A DNA stretch of 64,000 bases from Motiliproteus sp. MSK22-1 (GTDB lineage: Bacteria > Pseudomonadota > Gammaproteobacteria > Pseudomonadales > Balneatricaceae), in the NCBI RefSeq assembly GCF_001968815.1, contig NZ_MIEQ01000061.1, positions 1-64,000 of the forward strand, in the 5' to 3' direction. The position numbers and the translations under genes were made by a program. Positions 1 through 8,072 of the stretch are shown here, piece by piece. Below the pieces are notes generated by a model, which had not been told where the DNA came from, ran no database searches, and worked only from the letters and a program-made list of their open reading frames with translations. Position 1 is the stretch's first letter; each line of letters begins with the position of its first letter.

Positions 1-73
1 CACAGTCGTGATCATCCGTTACCGAAATCACACTATTGTTGGCATGTAGGTCAATTCCGCAATAAAGTGTCAT
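1..73 (-). CDS. IS110-family transposase, N-terminal part (runs off the window)
   Basis: Only the first 24 codons are inside the window. They read MTLYCGIDLHANNSVIS and on to a D-D-H-D-C segment. The GIDLHANNS start with an early Asp is the RuvC-like first catalytic motif of IS110-family (DEDD) transposases. A good ribosome binding site (AAGGAG, 8 bases upstream) supports the ATG at 71-73 on the minus strand. IS110 enzymes act as RNA-guided recombinases in the members studied. Completeness of the element cannot be judged because the rest lies beyond position 1. Confidence 0.8.
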   Translation of the reverse strand, partial: MTLYCGIDLHANNSVISVTDDHDC

Positions 74-87
74 GGTCGTCTCCTTTT

Positions 88-131
88 TCAGGTGCTTCGT
101 TGCTGTGCTTACTACAACGAATACCACCTGA
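88..131 (-). ncRNA. Hairpin upstream of IS110 transposase, possible part of a bridge RNA
   Basis: Positions 88-94 pair with 125-131 and 96-102 pair with 115-121. This gives 14 base pairs, a small asymmetric internal loop (C95 against 122-124) and a 12-nt terminal loop. It sits directly 5' of the IS110 transposase start, where IS110-group elements encode their bridge RNA. The stem is seen directly; the bridge-RNA role is inference. Only about 95 nt separate the transposase from the neighbouring gene's stop codon, short for a full bridge RNA, so the RNA may extend under that gene's 3' end or the element's left end may be damaged. Confidence 0.35.
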
Positions 132-168
132 ACTAGGAGGCGGCTAGAGGATTATCAGACCCCATTGG

Positions 169-1173
169 TCACGCAGAAGGTGACATTGACCGAAGGTCAG
201 ACTGCTGGCGTTTGTTATTAGCTTTTACGTTTTTCAGCACCTCTTCAGTACTTGCGAAAATAGTTTTAAATGATTTTTGATACATAACCCTATTTAGCTC
301 ATTGACCATATCAACATCAGCTATTTCCGAGAGATGATTAAAGTCCGATGAATCATTGATCATATATGCATAAGACGGCGAAAGGGGGATATAGAAATCT
401 GAAAAAGCTGGAGCTTCCAACTCACCTAAGCCATCTAATGAAGAATGTATGTTAATTATTGGAGTGTCACTTGTAATAAAAGGAACAGAAGTATTATTCT
501 TGACAAAAACATGGTTGTTCTTCTGTTTTTCTGCATAGAGGCTCGTTCCAATATTGAGTCCCAGCATAAAACTTATGAACCACCAGTTTTTCTCGGCTAG
601 TTCGGCATACTTTGTGGCTTGTAAGTTTCCGTTAGCTCGAAGCTGCATCCCACCCAAACATTTTTCTTTGAATGACTTAGTTCTGGATATTTGATGGCCT
701 AAATATGAACAAAAGGCAATCATGTTTTGATTATCATCTAGAACTGACAACTTACCTTTCGCAAGGTTTGATACAACATTTACAGCCAAGTCTTCATATA
801 TGGTATGTAGGTTCTCTAAACTATTATGCCTGATAGCTTTTTTGGTGTTTTCTAACTCTTCTGAACTAAAGCCAGATCTTGAAATTAAACTTGATATTTT
901 TGTTAGATTTTGAAAATCTCTCAAATGAGACATATGGATATCTTGAAGGAAATCAGGAGAAAAAGAAGACCACCCCTTGATGAACTCTACATCAGACTTA
1001 TTGAGTAAATTGATCTTGTAAAAGTCTGTTTCTTTAGCCAATCCTTTTACGCTGTCACGCGATATTTTTCCTTTCTTCGATATGTAATAAATATCGTTAT
1101 TTTCGGCCCAACTTTTTAAATAGAAGCTCCATACATAGTGATGATTCCTTTTGATTTGACGACTCTTATCCAT
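169..1173 (-). CDS. DUF4238-like protein
   Basis: A 334-residue protein whose N terminus (RNHHYVWSFYLKSWA, about residues 9-23) matches the opening His-His-Tyr-Val block typical of DUF4238 proteins. A second conserved-looking block (PFITSDTPIINI) lies around residue 230. DUF4238 proteins have no proven biochemical function, but they are frequent in bacterial accessory and defence-associated DNA. No Shine-Dalgarno sequence is obvious before the ATG at 1171-1173. The gene is AT-rich relative to the core genes to the right, which suggests transfer. Its 3' end abuts the IS110 left end, so the last residues may be altered by the insertion. It lies 71 bp downstream of the nuclease gene on the same strand. 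Confidence 0.6.
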   Translation of the reverse strand: MDKSRQIKRNHHYVWSFYLKSWAENNDIYYISKKGKISRDSVKGLAKETDFYKINLLNKSDVEFIKGWSSFSPDFLQDIHMSHLRDFQNLTKISSLISRSGFSSEELENTKKAIRHNSLENLHTIYEDLAVNVVSNLAKGKLSVLDDNQNMIAFCSYLGHQISRTKSFKEKCLGGMQLRANGNLQATKYAELAEKNWWFISFMLGLNIGTSLYAEKQKNNHVFVKNNTSVPFITSDTPIINIHSSLDGLGELEAPAFSDFYIPLSPSYAYMINDSSDFNHLSEIADVDMVNELNRVMYQKSFKTIFASTEEVLKNVKANNKRQQSDLRSMSPSA

Positions 1174-1244
1174 ATTTCGATAGACTCACTATTTCGACTT
1201 TCTAAACCAATAGGGTCAGCCCCCATCAGATCTTTCCCGTCAGC

Positions 1245-2297
1245 CTATAGCTTTTCTAAAATAGAATCTACACAACGATACGGATCGTTAACAATATCTG
1301 TGCCCATGATCCGAAGAGAATCTATACCTAAGTCTTTTAGCTCCCCATCAATTCGCGTATCTTTATCTTTTGCTTTCTTAGATCTATGATGCGCATTAGA
1401 ATCACAAAAAACTGCAAGTTTTTTCTCTGGAAAGTAAAAGTCAGCATCTGTAATTTGACGGATTTCGCACTCTTTGCTGTTGGCTGTTATCATCTGATGC
1501 AGAGTCGGGTGACTACTACCATCTTCAAATAACGCGGTTTGAATTTCTGGAAATAGTCCTTTTACATCCATTGCTTGCAGAAGAAATAACTCAATTGGTG
1601 AATCACACCCCCAGACCTTCCGAGGTCGAATACTATCAAATTTCTTGAAGTATCGTCTGGTTCTATATTTTTTAAACTTAGTCCTTAAGTGCTGATTACA
1701 ACCTGGCATTCCTGGTAAACATATCTCATTGAAGTCCCATTTTGTCGCCAGTGCGTAGGTGTTAAGCACAAAACCAACCATATCAGAATGTGTTTTAAAA
1801 CATCCCTGCGAAATAAAAGTACTATAATGGCCAAACATTACGTAGCTTTGTGTGAATGGATTAAAACCAATATAAGAAAGATCTTGGCTTCTAAGATTTT
1901 CCATATTGAAATTTCGAAAGTATGCCGGTTTATGCTTGGTAACCTTTCCTCTCTTTTCCGTTGGTTTAAGCGATATAGAATAAGGTTTACCTATTAGAGT
2001 ATTATCTTTCTCTTCAAATCCATAAAGATTCACAATCACATTAATGAGCTGAAAATCAATCTTATTTCTTTCATATATAGAAATAAGCTCTTCAGAAGGG
2101 TGTACACCAAAAACTCTTCCAGCTTCTGCTAAGTACTTCTCTTCTATCGGTTGCAGTCCATCCAAATCATCAATATCAAATTTAAGGAAATCATGCACTG
2201 TACTCGCGATATCGATTCCAACAGGTAATTGAGGGAGTTCATTATAAAATGGCAATTTTTCCAATACTTCGGGACGATCCTTGATCAACTCTGACAT
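1245..2297 (-). CDS. Putative Vsr/DUF559-like nuclease protein
   Basis: A 350-residue protein. The first 200 residues are not recognisable. The C-terminal 120 residues carry a restriction-endonuclease-like pattern: SPIELFLLQAM (the Glu helix), then ITDADFYFPEKKLAVFCDSNAHH, then a segment ending in DSLRIMGTDIVNDP. This order of Glu, Asp, a hydrophobic strand ending in a polar residue and a following HH is that of Vsr/DUF559-type PD-(D/E)XK nucleases. The usual Glu of the second strand is replaced by C-D, so catalytic competence is uncertain. The start is supported by GGAG 5 bases upstream of ATG. Its neighbours are other accessory genes of unknown function, fitting a defence role, but that is inference. 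Confidence 0.55.
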   Translation of the reverse strand: MSELIKDRPEVLEKLPFYNELPQLPVGIDIASTVHDFLKFDIDDLDGLQPIEEKYLAEAGRVFGVHPSEELISIYERNKIDFQLINVIVNLYGFEEKDNTLIGKPYSISLKPTEKRGKVTKHKPAYFRNFNMENLRSQDLSYIGFNPFTQSYVMFGHYSTFISQGCFKTHSDMVGFVLNTYALATKWDFNEICLPGMPGCNQHLRTKFKKYRTRRYFKKFDSIRPRKVWGCDSPIELFLLQAMDVKGLFPEIQTALFEDGSSHPTLHQMITANSKECEIRQITDADFYFPEKKLAVFCDSNAHHRSKKAKDKDTRIDGELKDLGIDSLRIMGTDIVNDPYRCVDSILEKL

Positions 2298-2365
2298 CAG
2301 TACTCCATAGACTTATAACATTATTATTCCAGAGGGCAACCCAAAGGGGGCTAAAAATCATATAG

Positions 2366-2400
2366 CCAGCCTCCCACAGTCCGATATCGGAGTAGGCTGG
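2366..2400. repeat. Nested inverted repeat between islet genes
   Basis: Outer 7-bp arms (CCAGCCT at 2366-2372 and AGGCTGG at 2394-2400) enclose a perfect 12-bp palindrome (TCCGATATCGGA, 2380-2391). It lies in the 137-bp gap between the nuclease gene and the upstream tail-anchored gene. It could be a terminator-like hairpin or a recombination site. No U tract follows on the minus strand. Confidence 0.6.
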
Positions 2401-2434
2401 GAACTCCGAATGGGGTCAACCATCAGCTTATGTT

Positions 2435-3112
2435 TTATATTTTTCCACCAGCATAGAGTGAGGCCCAAACCGCGGCACCGCCAACTACTAAAATTGCCAC
2501 TCTTTCAACTACATTTATTGCTTTTGACTTAAAATCACTTTTATATCTAAAATCTCTAAACATCAACTTTTTCCTGTACAAGTAATTAGATAAACTGCTA
2601 GCAGAGTGTTGACTTGTGCAAAAACAATATTTAAAGAAAATCGAAAAATGACTGTTTATATCTGATATAGATATGGATGCTGGCTCTTTATATTTTCCAA
2701 TTATTATTTCTTTCTCCTGAATTTCTCCTGCATTTGAACTGTAAGGTGCCACAAACACAAGAACTTGGCCTGAAGGACCTTGCGAATACCACAACTGAGC
2801 ATTGGTTTCTAAGGCATCTTTTATACTTTTCTTTTCTCGATCAACCAGCGCCACTCCAAGAAATCGGTCACCTGTCCAAATATGAGTACTGTTTATATGC
2901 TGTGATGATATTAGTTCGGATGATCGAATAGGTTCATAATTGCGAGTTCTCCTTATTTTAAGCCCCCCAAAGGAATTTAATGCACCTATTTTTTCTGCAT
3001 AGTCATCAAATACTTTGTATATTCTTTCATCAAGCGATCTCCACATGACACGTCTAACAAAGGCCCTTGAGTCTGCTTCTCTGATTTTTTTAGCATATTT
3101 TTCTACTAGCAC
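2435..3112 (-). CDS. Hypothetical protein with C-terminal membrane anchor
   Basis: A 225-residue protein I do not recognise. The first 190 residues are soluble in character, with charged N-terminal helices and a central segment rich in beta-type residues. The last 25 residues (from VERVAILVVGG) form one hydrophobic helix ending just before the C terminus, as in tail-anchored proteins. Translation probably starts at the GTG at 3110-3112, with GAGGTAAG 7-8 bases upstream. It lies between a putative nuclease and a HEPN-like gene, all on the minus strand. A membrane-anchored partner would be usual in some abortive-infection systems, but nothing in the sequence proves this. Confidence 0.5.
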   Translation of the reverse strand: MLVEKYAKKIREADSRAFVRRVMWRSLDERIYKVFDDYAEKIGALNSFGGLKIRRTRNYEPIRSSELISSQHINSTHIWTGDRFLGVALVDREKKSIKDALETNAQLWYSQGPSGQVLVFVAPYSSNAGEIQEKEIIIGKYKEPASISISDINSHFSIFFKYCFCTSQHSASSLSNYLYRKKLMFRDFRYKSDFKSKAINVVERVAILVVGGAAVWASLYAGGKI

Positions 3113-3292
3113 ACGTACTTACCTCAAACATAGTGTCCACAGTTTCGGGCAACTTTTTATGACGTAGTAGTAAAATGAAGACTCGATAACCTGCAATTGA
3201 GAGACTCCATCAGCGCTACTTGTCCTAGTACCTTTTTTAAAAGAAACTTTATAGCGAAATCTAGATTTCAACAATCCCGCTTACCAATTTCG

Positions 3293-3820
3293 TTAGCTGA
3301 TACAGATCTTCAGCCTTACTATATCCGATAAGAGCTGATTAATAGTGGGAGCAAATAAAACCACCTCAAATCCGAAAGCACCACTCCACTCAGCTTTACC
3401 TGTTGCCGTAGGATACCTATACAAAATACTCGGGACTGGAGGTTTTTTCTCTTTTTTAAAGATTTCAATTTCAGCCTCTGGCATTCCAAGATATTCTGCT
3501 TTGAACGGCATATCAAAGCTATACTCATTTTCCGAATAAACTTCATTGTAGATTTTGAAAAGGCCATCTAAATCATGAGTATTATGTAGTTTTCTATCCG
3601 GTTGTCTTAAAAAAATCATTCCTTTCATAAGAAGTTCGACAGAATGTGAAGATAGCATTAACACGACAGCAGCATTTGCCCATGTATTCTTTTGATCATC
3701 TCTTAGCATCTGATCTGTTAAAGCGATTGCGCCGTTGCAATAGGCTTCGGCATATTCAATAAACCTTTCAGGAATGCTCTGGCCCAAAAGGTCTGAATTC
3801 ACTACCATCTTATAGTTCAT
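3293..3820 (-). CDS. HEPN-like small protein
   Basis: A 175-residue mostly alpha-helical protein. Residues 46-90 (VVLMLSSHSVELLMKGMIF, then HNTHDLDGLFKIY) resemble the core of HEPN-type helical bundles, where a hydrophobic helix with a conserved E-LxKG stretch is followed by an H-D-L motif. An R-x5-H string (RKLHNTH) is present, but not clearly in the catalytic position of HEPN ribonucleases. AGGTGA 6-8 bases upstream of ATG supports the start. It is the first gene of the minus-strand islet. Family assignment is tentative; it could be any small helical protein of unknown function. Confidence 0.4.
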   Translation of the reverse strand: MNYKMVVNSDLLGQSIPERFIEYAEAYCNGAIALTDQMLRDDQKNTWANAAVVLMLSSHSVELLMKGMIFLRQPDRKLHNTHDLDGLFKIYNEVYSENEYSFDMPFKAEYLGMPEAEIEIFKKEKKPPVPSILYRYPTATGKAEWSGAFGFEVVLFAPTINQLLSDIVRLKICIS

Positions 3821-4061
3821 GCAATCACCTATCAGCGCTATTCACAGGATGCCTCCACTTACCGAACATCCGTTTAACTCAACACATTTCGCTCCATAGT
3901 CATCCATTATCAGCAAAGAATCAATACGTTAGATAAATCTAATTCACAAAAACTGAATGGATGCAGAAGAGTCTGCTGCCAACCTCTTCACTCTACTCAT
4001 CTCATTCCCTTGTTTTTATTATGGTTTTGTCTTTAATTCCAGAAAGTGTGTTCCTGCATCT

Positions 4062-4089
4062 GAGGAGAGGGAGGTGTTACCCTCTCCTC
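4062..4089. terminator. Perfect 10-bp hairpin
   Basis: GAGGAGAGGG at 4062-4071 pairs fully with 4080-4089 around an 8-nt loop. No U run follows on either strand, so it is terminator-like only. It lies downstream (minus direction) of the portal remnant. Confidence 0.45.
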
Positions 4090-4157
4090 GGTTCGCCCAA
4101 CAATCCGAAATTCAATACAAACCTATATAAACTCAATAAAATCTGACTCCACCAGCC

Positions 4158-4187
4158 AGAGGTGACGGAGAAATTTCCGTCACCTCT
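4158..4187 (-). terminator. Perfect 11-bp hairpin at the end of the portal remnant
   Basis: AGAGGTGACGG at 4158-4168 pairs with 4177-4187 around an 8-nt loop. It begins 20 bases beyond the portal stop codon. There is no U tract, so transcription termination by this hairpin alone is uncertain. Confidence 0.45.
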
Positions 4188-4206
4188 GCCACTGTTCTTA
4201 ATTTGG

Positions 4207-5309
4207 CTATCCAGCCTGCTCCCCTGGTGCCAACTCCTCAGCCTTTACCCAACTCGCCATCGGTAACCCAGCCTCTTTTCGTTCTTCCATTTCCCGTACC
4301 TGCTGTGCAAAGACTTCCTGGTAGTCCTCTCCCATCAGTGCCAGTTCTTTCTCGTAGGTGGATAGGCCTGATTCGATTCTTAAGATCGCTTCTTTGACTT
4401 CTTTTAGCCCATCGATGGCGAGTCTTCCTGATCCGATCCAATCTGCATTACACCAGGCACTTTTGGCTTCGTAGAAGCCTCGATTTGCGCCTCTGGGCAG
4501 AGTGAGTTCTCGTCGCTGTAGCGCTTCTTCCAGTACCAGGGTAAATAACATGCTGGCGAATCGTCCGGCGATGATTTTGCGTCGACCCATAAAGTAGCGC
4601 CAGCTTTCGAGCATGGAGGCACGGGAGCTGGAGTAAGAGCTTTGACGGTAGTCTTTGGCGAAGGGTTCGTAAGGGACGTTTAGCCCGGCGGCCATCCATC
4701 TTAATATGGATGATTCCAGATCAGTAAAGCCGTTATCCACATTACCGCTAGTGTGCATGTTGAGTGTTTCGCCCGGTACCAGGTGCGGGACTTTGACGCC
4801 ATTAAGACGAATACCGGCGTTGGCATGATAAGCATTCATTTCTGCTAACCAGTTGGTGACACCACTCATGCCCTCTTCACCGGCACCAATGATTTGCATG
4901 GCGGCTTCAGATCCTAACTCACTCTCGATGGTGGCGGCGTACATGGAGTTCACAATGGCGTTCTGCAGCTTGGTGTGTTGCAGTTTTGGCAGCATGTGCA
5001 TTTGTTCCAGTACCGCTAAAAACTGATTACAGCCGCGTGTCTGGCCATCCTCAACCGGCTCGAACACATGCATAAACTTGCGCCGTCCATGAGCGGTTCG
5101 GGCTTGTACTCTTTTCCAGTTATGGCCTAAACCCGTGCCCAGCCCTAACCCGGTTGAAGCGGTTTCCCGTACATGAAAGGCAATAGAAGCGCCGTAGCGG
5201 TCTGATTCCACACCGGCACTCAATCGGCGGGTATTCATGATGCCATTGGGATTGCTGACCCGCTTGGGGCTGACCAGTTTAACGGCGGTATGCATGTTGG
5301 TGCCACGCC
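4207..5309 (-). pseudogene. Lambda-type phage portal protein, C-terminal remnant
   Basis: The reading frame corresponds to the C-terminal two thirds of a lambda gpB-type portal protein, the dodecameric ring through which DNA enters the capsid. Recognisable blocks in order are VSPKRVSNPNG, FMHVFEPVEDGQTRG, NSMYAATIESEL, VKVPHLVPGE, SSSRASMLESWRYFMGRRK, WIGSGRLAIDGLKE and GLSTYEKE. The family is about 530 residues long. Here homology stops near VKLVSPKR, and roughly the first 190 residues are missing. The open frame continues to 5427 only by running antisense through the excisionase-like gene, so I end the remnant near 5309. No terminase, head or tail genes accompany it, so it is a decayed prophage piece. 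Confidence 0.8.
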
Positions 5310-5321
5310 GGTTAAGCGTAT

Positions 5322-5651
5322 ATGCATGAATTAGACACCATGGGTTTAGAGGGAGCAGCTGAATATTTACGCTGTGAGCCCGAAACACTGCGAAAGTTGG
5401 CCAAGAGTTTGGAAATTCCAGGTGCAAAGATTGGTCATGAATGGGTATTTGTTCGACAGGATTTAGCCAGTTACGTAAAAAGCCGCTATTATCAAAATGT
5501 TCAAAGCGGTGTAGCTGACAGAAATAAAGAGGAGTCCATATGTCAGTCTACAAACGCAAAGGTTCGCCATTTTGGCAAATCCAATTCTCCGTTAAAGGGG
5601 AAAAGTTTCAAAGATCATCTGGTACAAAAAGCAGGGATGAAGCAGAGCTAA
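5322..5651 (+). CDS. Excisionase-like helix-turn-helix DNA-binding protein
   Basis: A 109-residue protein. Residues 7-52 (MGLEGAAEYLRCEPETLRKL and on to a W-V-F-V wing and DLASYV) form a MerR/excisionase-type winged helix-turn-helix, as in small proteins that bind attachment sites or regulate integrases. The domain is followed by a basic tail that overlaps the integrase gene by 112 nt in another frame. No ribosome binding site is visible before the first ATG; a second ATG at 5340 is possible. The portal remnant's broken end lies directly upstream, so the original promoter may have been lost. The overlap suggests translational coupling with the integrase. Confidence 0.6.
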   Translation: MHELDTMGLEGAAEYLRCEPETLRKLAKSLEIPGAKIGHEWVFVRQDLASYVKSRYYQNVQSGVADRNKEESICQSTNAKVRHFGKSNSPLKGKSFKDHLVQKAGMKQS

Positions 5652-6610
5652 TAGAGGCTAAGCTTAAGCAGGAAGTCTGGAATCAACTAGTACACGGGAA
5701 GCTCCCGATTCTAACGCTGGCTGAAGCATCTGAAAAATGGGTGGATGAAAAGGCCCATGAAAAGCGCAGCATTCACAGAGATATAGAACGTCTATGTTTT
5801 TTGTGCGAATCCATGGGTCAACATCCATTAGAAACCATCGATAGAGATATGGTTCTCCAGGCGCTCAAACCAAAGAGAAGCAAATCTAATGGCCCCATAT
5901 CTGCTGGTACGATCAACGCGTATCTTAGCATAATTATTAGCGTACAGAACGCTGCGTTTATTGATTGGAAGCTGACTAAGGAGAGATCGAGAATTAGAAA
6001 GCTTCCGCTGGATAACAAGAGAAACCGATGGATTACTCCTGAACAGGCGGACGCATTGGAGGCAGGCCTGCCGGAGCGTTTCAAAAAGCCTATGCGACTT
6101 TGCTTACTTACTGGATTAAGGCAAAAGAACGTTTTCGATTTGCGATGGGAATGGATCAACGTTGCTAATCGAACGGTCACAATTCCAGCAAAACACTATA
6201 AAGGAAAGCGCGAGTTTTCGGCTCCCTTAAACCAAGATGCGATTGCGCTGATTAGATCACAGATTGGTTATCACTCAGTATTTGTTTTTGGTGAAATGGG
6301 GCTTTTAGGTGGTGGCTTTCATGCTGCATGGAACAAAGCAAAGGCCGATGCTGGGATCACTGATTTTCGATGGCATGACCTACGCCACACATGGGCAAGC
6401 TGGCACGTACAACTCGGTACATCTTTACAGGAGCTAATGGAGCTTGGAGGCTGGAAATCTATCGATATGGTGCTAAGGTATGCCCACCTGGCACCCAGTC
6501 AAAAGCACTGCGCAGCAGATAGGCTGTTGACAAAATCGCTACAATCACTAATCGATAGCGATCATATGATTAGCGCAAGCCCACAGACTACAAGGGCTTC
6601 AGAGGTGTGA
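5540..6610 (+). CDS. Tyrosine recombinase/integrase
   Basis: A 356-residue site-specific recombinase. An N-terminal segment with SVYKRKGSPFWQIQF resembles an arm-type DNA-binding domain, then a SAM-like core-binding domain (about 55-150), then the catalytic domain. Visible catalytic residues are R194 (TGLRQKN), K223, H279 and R282 (HDLRH), and the nucleophile Y314 (RYAHL). The second His position is W305 (GGW), as in a subset of integrases. GAGG lies 9-12 bases before ATG, inside the overlapping excisionase-like frame. It probably moved the prophage or island whose remnants flank it. No attachment site is obvious next to it; the degenerate tRNA-fMet copies at 11.7-11.96 kb are one candidate. 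Confidence 0.9.
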   Translation: MSVYKRKGSPFWQIQFSVKGEKFQRSSGTKSRDEAELIEAKLKQEVWNQLVHGKLPILTLAEASEKWVDEKAHEKRSIHRDIERLCFLCESMGQHPLETIDRDMVLQALKPKRSKSNGPISAGTINAYLSIIISVQNAAFIDWKLTKERSRIRKLPLDNKRNRWITPEQADALEAGLPERFKKPMRLCLLTGLRQKNVFDLRWEWINVANRTVTIPAKHYKGKREFSAPLNQDAIALIRSQIGYHSVFVFGEMGLLGGGFHAAWNKAKADAGITDFRWHDLRHTWASWHVQLGTSLQELMELGGWKSIDMVLRYAHLAPSQKHCAADRLLTKSLQSLIDSDHMISASPQTTRASEV

Positions 6611-6699
6611 TTAGTTAGCATTCAATGTTATCGTTGCTAACAATTAAAAATCCGGTAAAGTTCAGTGTCTATTTTAGTAGGTATTCCATGGAGGCTCGA

Positions 6700-7986
6700 G
6701 TGTTCAAGCACCCCCTGATATTGGCAATGGCACTCGGTGTAGCTGCGACTACCGCTGAGGCAGGCGCTCTTTCTGAAGTCTATCGACTTGCCTTACAAAG
6801 CGATCCACAGCTAAAAGCAGCCCGTGCCATCAGTAAAGCAGATGCTGAAGTGCTGGCTCAGCGCAAGTCAACTCTTTTGCCTGACGTTAAACTGACGGCA
6901 GACATTGGGTATCGCGATAGCAACCCTGAGTCCATCACCGATGGTAATAACAACGGTTTTACGGTGTCGTTGAGCCAGCCAGTGTTCCGGGCTGAAAACT
7001 GGTTTAATTACCAGGCAGGTAAGGTTCTGAGTGAAAAAGCCAGCGTGGAATTCAGTCAGGTAGAACAAGCACTAATTCGTCGAGTTGTTTCCGCTTATCT
7101 GGATGTCCTGCAAGCACAAACGGTTTATGAAACCACCCAAGCAGAAGAAGCCGCCTTTAAGCGTCGACTTGATCAGGTTCAAGCTCAGTTTGAAGTGGGT
7201 CTGATAGCAGTTACCGATGTAGAAGAATCTAAAGCGGGCTACGACCTGGCGCGGGTTAATCGAATAGTCGCCAAAGGTAATCTGGACAATAGCTATGAAG
7301 CGCTGGACCGATTAACCGGCACTACCTGGGATAGCGTTGACCTGCTGCGTAAAGACTACAAAATTGAGCGGATCAGCCCCGCTGACTACCAGCCCTGGGT
7401 AAAAAAAGCGCTGGATAACAATTTGTCTCTACAGCTCGCTCGTATGGATGTAAATGTTTCCTCGGAAAACCGAAAAGCGACGGAATCACGACATTACCCC
7501 ACTCTTGACCTGGTCGCATCTTACGGAGATACCGACACTGGAAGTACCGGAGACACGGAGAGTAGTTTTGTCGGCCTGAACTTTAATCTGCCACTTTACC
7601 AGGGCGGGCGCACCAGCTCAGAGATTCGCCAATCCTACCAGCGCTGGGATGCTTCAATTCAAACTCAGGAAGATACCAAGCGCGGTGTAATTCAGCAGAC
7701 GCGTTCGCTGTTTCGAGATTTACGCACAGATGTCGATTCTGTTGCCGCCAGAGAACAGTCAATAAACTCTGCAGAAGCAGCCCTGGAAGCAACAGAAGCA
7801 GGTTACAGCGTAGGAACCCGCAATATCGTTGATGTACTCGAAGCAGAACGACGCGTTTTCGAAGCCATAAGAGACTACGAAACCGCCCGCTACACTTTTA
7901 TCAGAAATCAGATATCCTTCAAGGAATCATTGGGCACTCTGAATCCTGAGGATGTGCAACAACTGGATAGCTGGCTGGAACAGTAA
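6700..7986 (+). CDS. tolC: TolC-family outer membrane channel protein
   Basis: TolC-family trimeric outer-membrane channel that completes type I secretion and tripartite efflux systems. I start at the GTG at 6700, 5 bases after GGAGG (6690-6694); an ATG at 6688 and a longer frame from 6625 are less likely. The protein then begins MFKHPLILAMALGVAA, a signal peptide ending near AEA. The mature part shows the family pattern of two repeated helical halves (ALSEVYRLALQSDPQL; later a GYSVGTRNIVDVLEAERRV block, typical of TolC). Length (428 residues) is normal. It lies 89 bp beyond the integrase and upstream of the metalloid cluster; whether it is core or part of the island is unclear. Confidence 0.9.
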   Translation: MFKHPLILAMALGVAATTAEAGALSEVYRLALQSDPQLKAARAISKADAEVLAQRKSTLLPDVKLTADIGYRDSNPESITDGNNNGFTVSLSQPVFRAENWFNYQAGKVLSEKASVEFSQVEQALIRRVVSAYLDVLQAQTVYETTQAEEAAFKRRLDQVQAQFEVGLIAVTDVEESKAGYDLARVNRIVAKGNLDNSYEALDRLTGTTWDSVDLLRKDYKIERISPADYQPWVKKALDNNLSLQLARMDVNVSSENRKATESRHYPTLDLVASYGDTDTGSTGDTESSFVGLNFNLPLYQGGRTSSEIRQSYQRWDASIQTQEDTKRGVIQQTRSLFRDLRTDVDSVAAREQSINSAEAALEATEAGYSVGTRNIVDVLEAERRVFEAIRDYETARYTFIRNQISFKESLGTLNPEDVQQLDSWLEQ

Positions 7987-8000
7987 CTCCAAGTCTTACA

Positions 8001-8036
8001 ATAAAGGGTTGGCTAAAACAGAGACCAGCCCTTTAT
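8001..8036 (+). terminator. Hairpin after tolC
   Basis: ATAAAGGGTTGG (8001-8012) pairs with CCAGCCCTTTAT (8025-8036), 12 bp with one G-U pair and a 12-nt loop. It starts 15 bp after the tolC stop. No long U tract follows. Confidence 0.55.
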
Positions 8037-8072
8037 CTGCCCCCTCCCCTTTCACAACTCCCAGTAGCGGAT

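Larger units (their letters stand above)
3821..4206. other. Gene-free stretch with two perfect hairpins
   Basis: No convincing gene is present. It separates the islet from the prophage remnant and holds the two inverted repeats listed separately at 4062-4089 and 4158-4187. Confidence 0.5.

Noticed and set aside
2366-2400. attC site of an integron cassette
   Set aside because: The nested palindrome lacks the GTTRRRY/RYYYAAC core sites, and the other islet gaps show no similar hairpin.
3961-4146. 61-codon plus-strand reading frame
   Set aside because: No family resemblance, no ribosome binding site, and it is spanned by one of the two hairpins.
5310-5427. N-terminal extension of the portal frame
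   Set aside because: It is antisense to the excisionase-like gene and has no portal homology; the portal similarity stops near 5300.
6625-6699. Longer tolC start at 6625
   Set aside because: It would put a polar 25-residue stretch before the signal peptide, while GGAGG and GTG at 6700 give a standard signal sequence.
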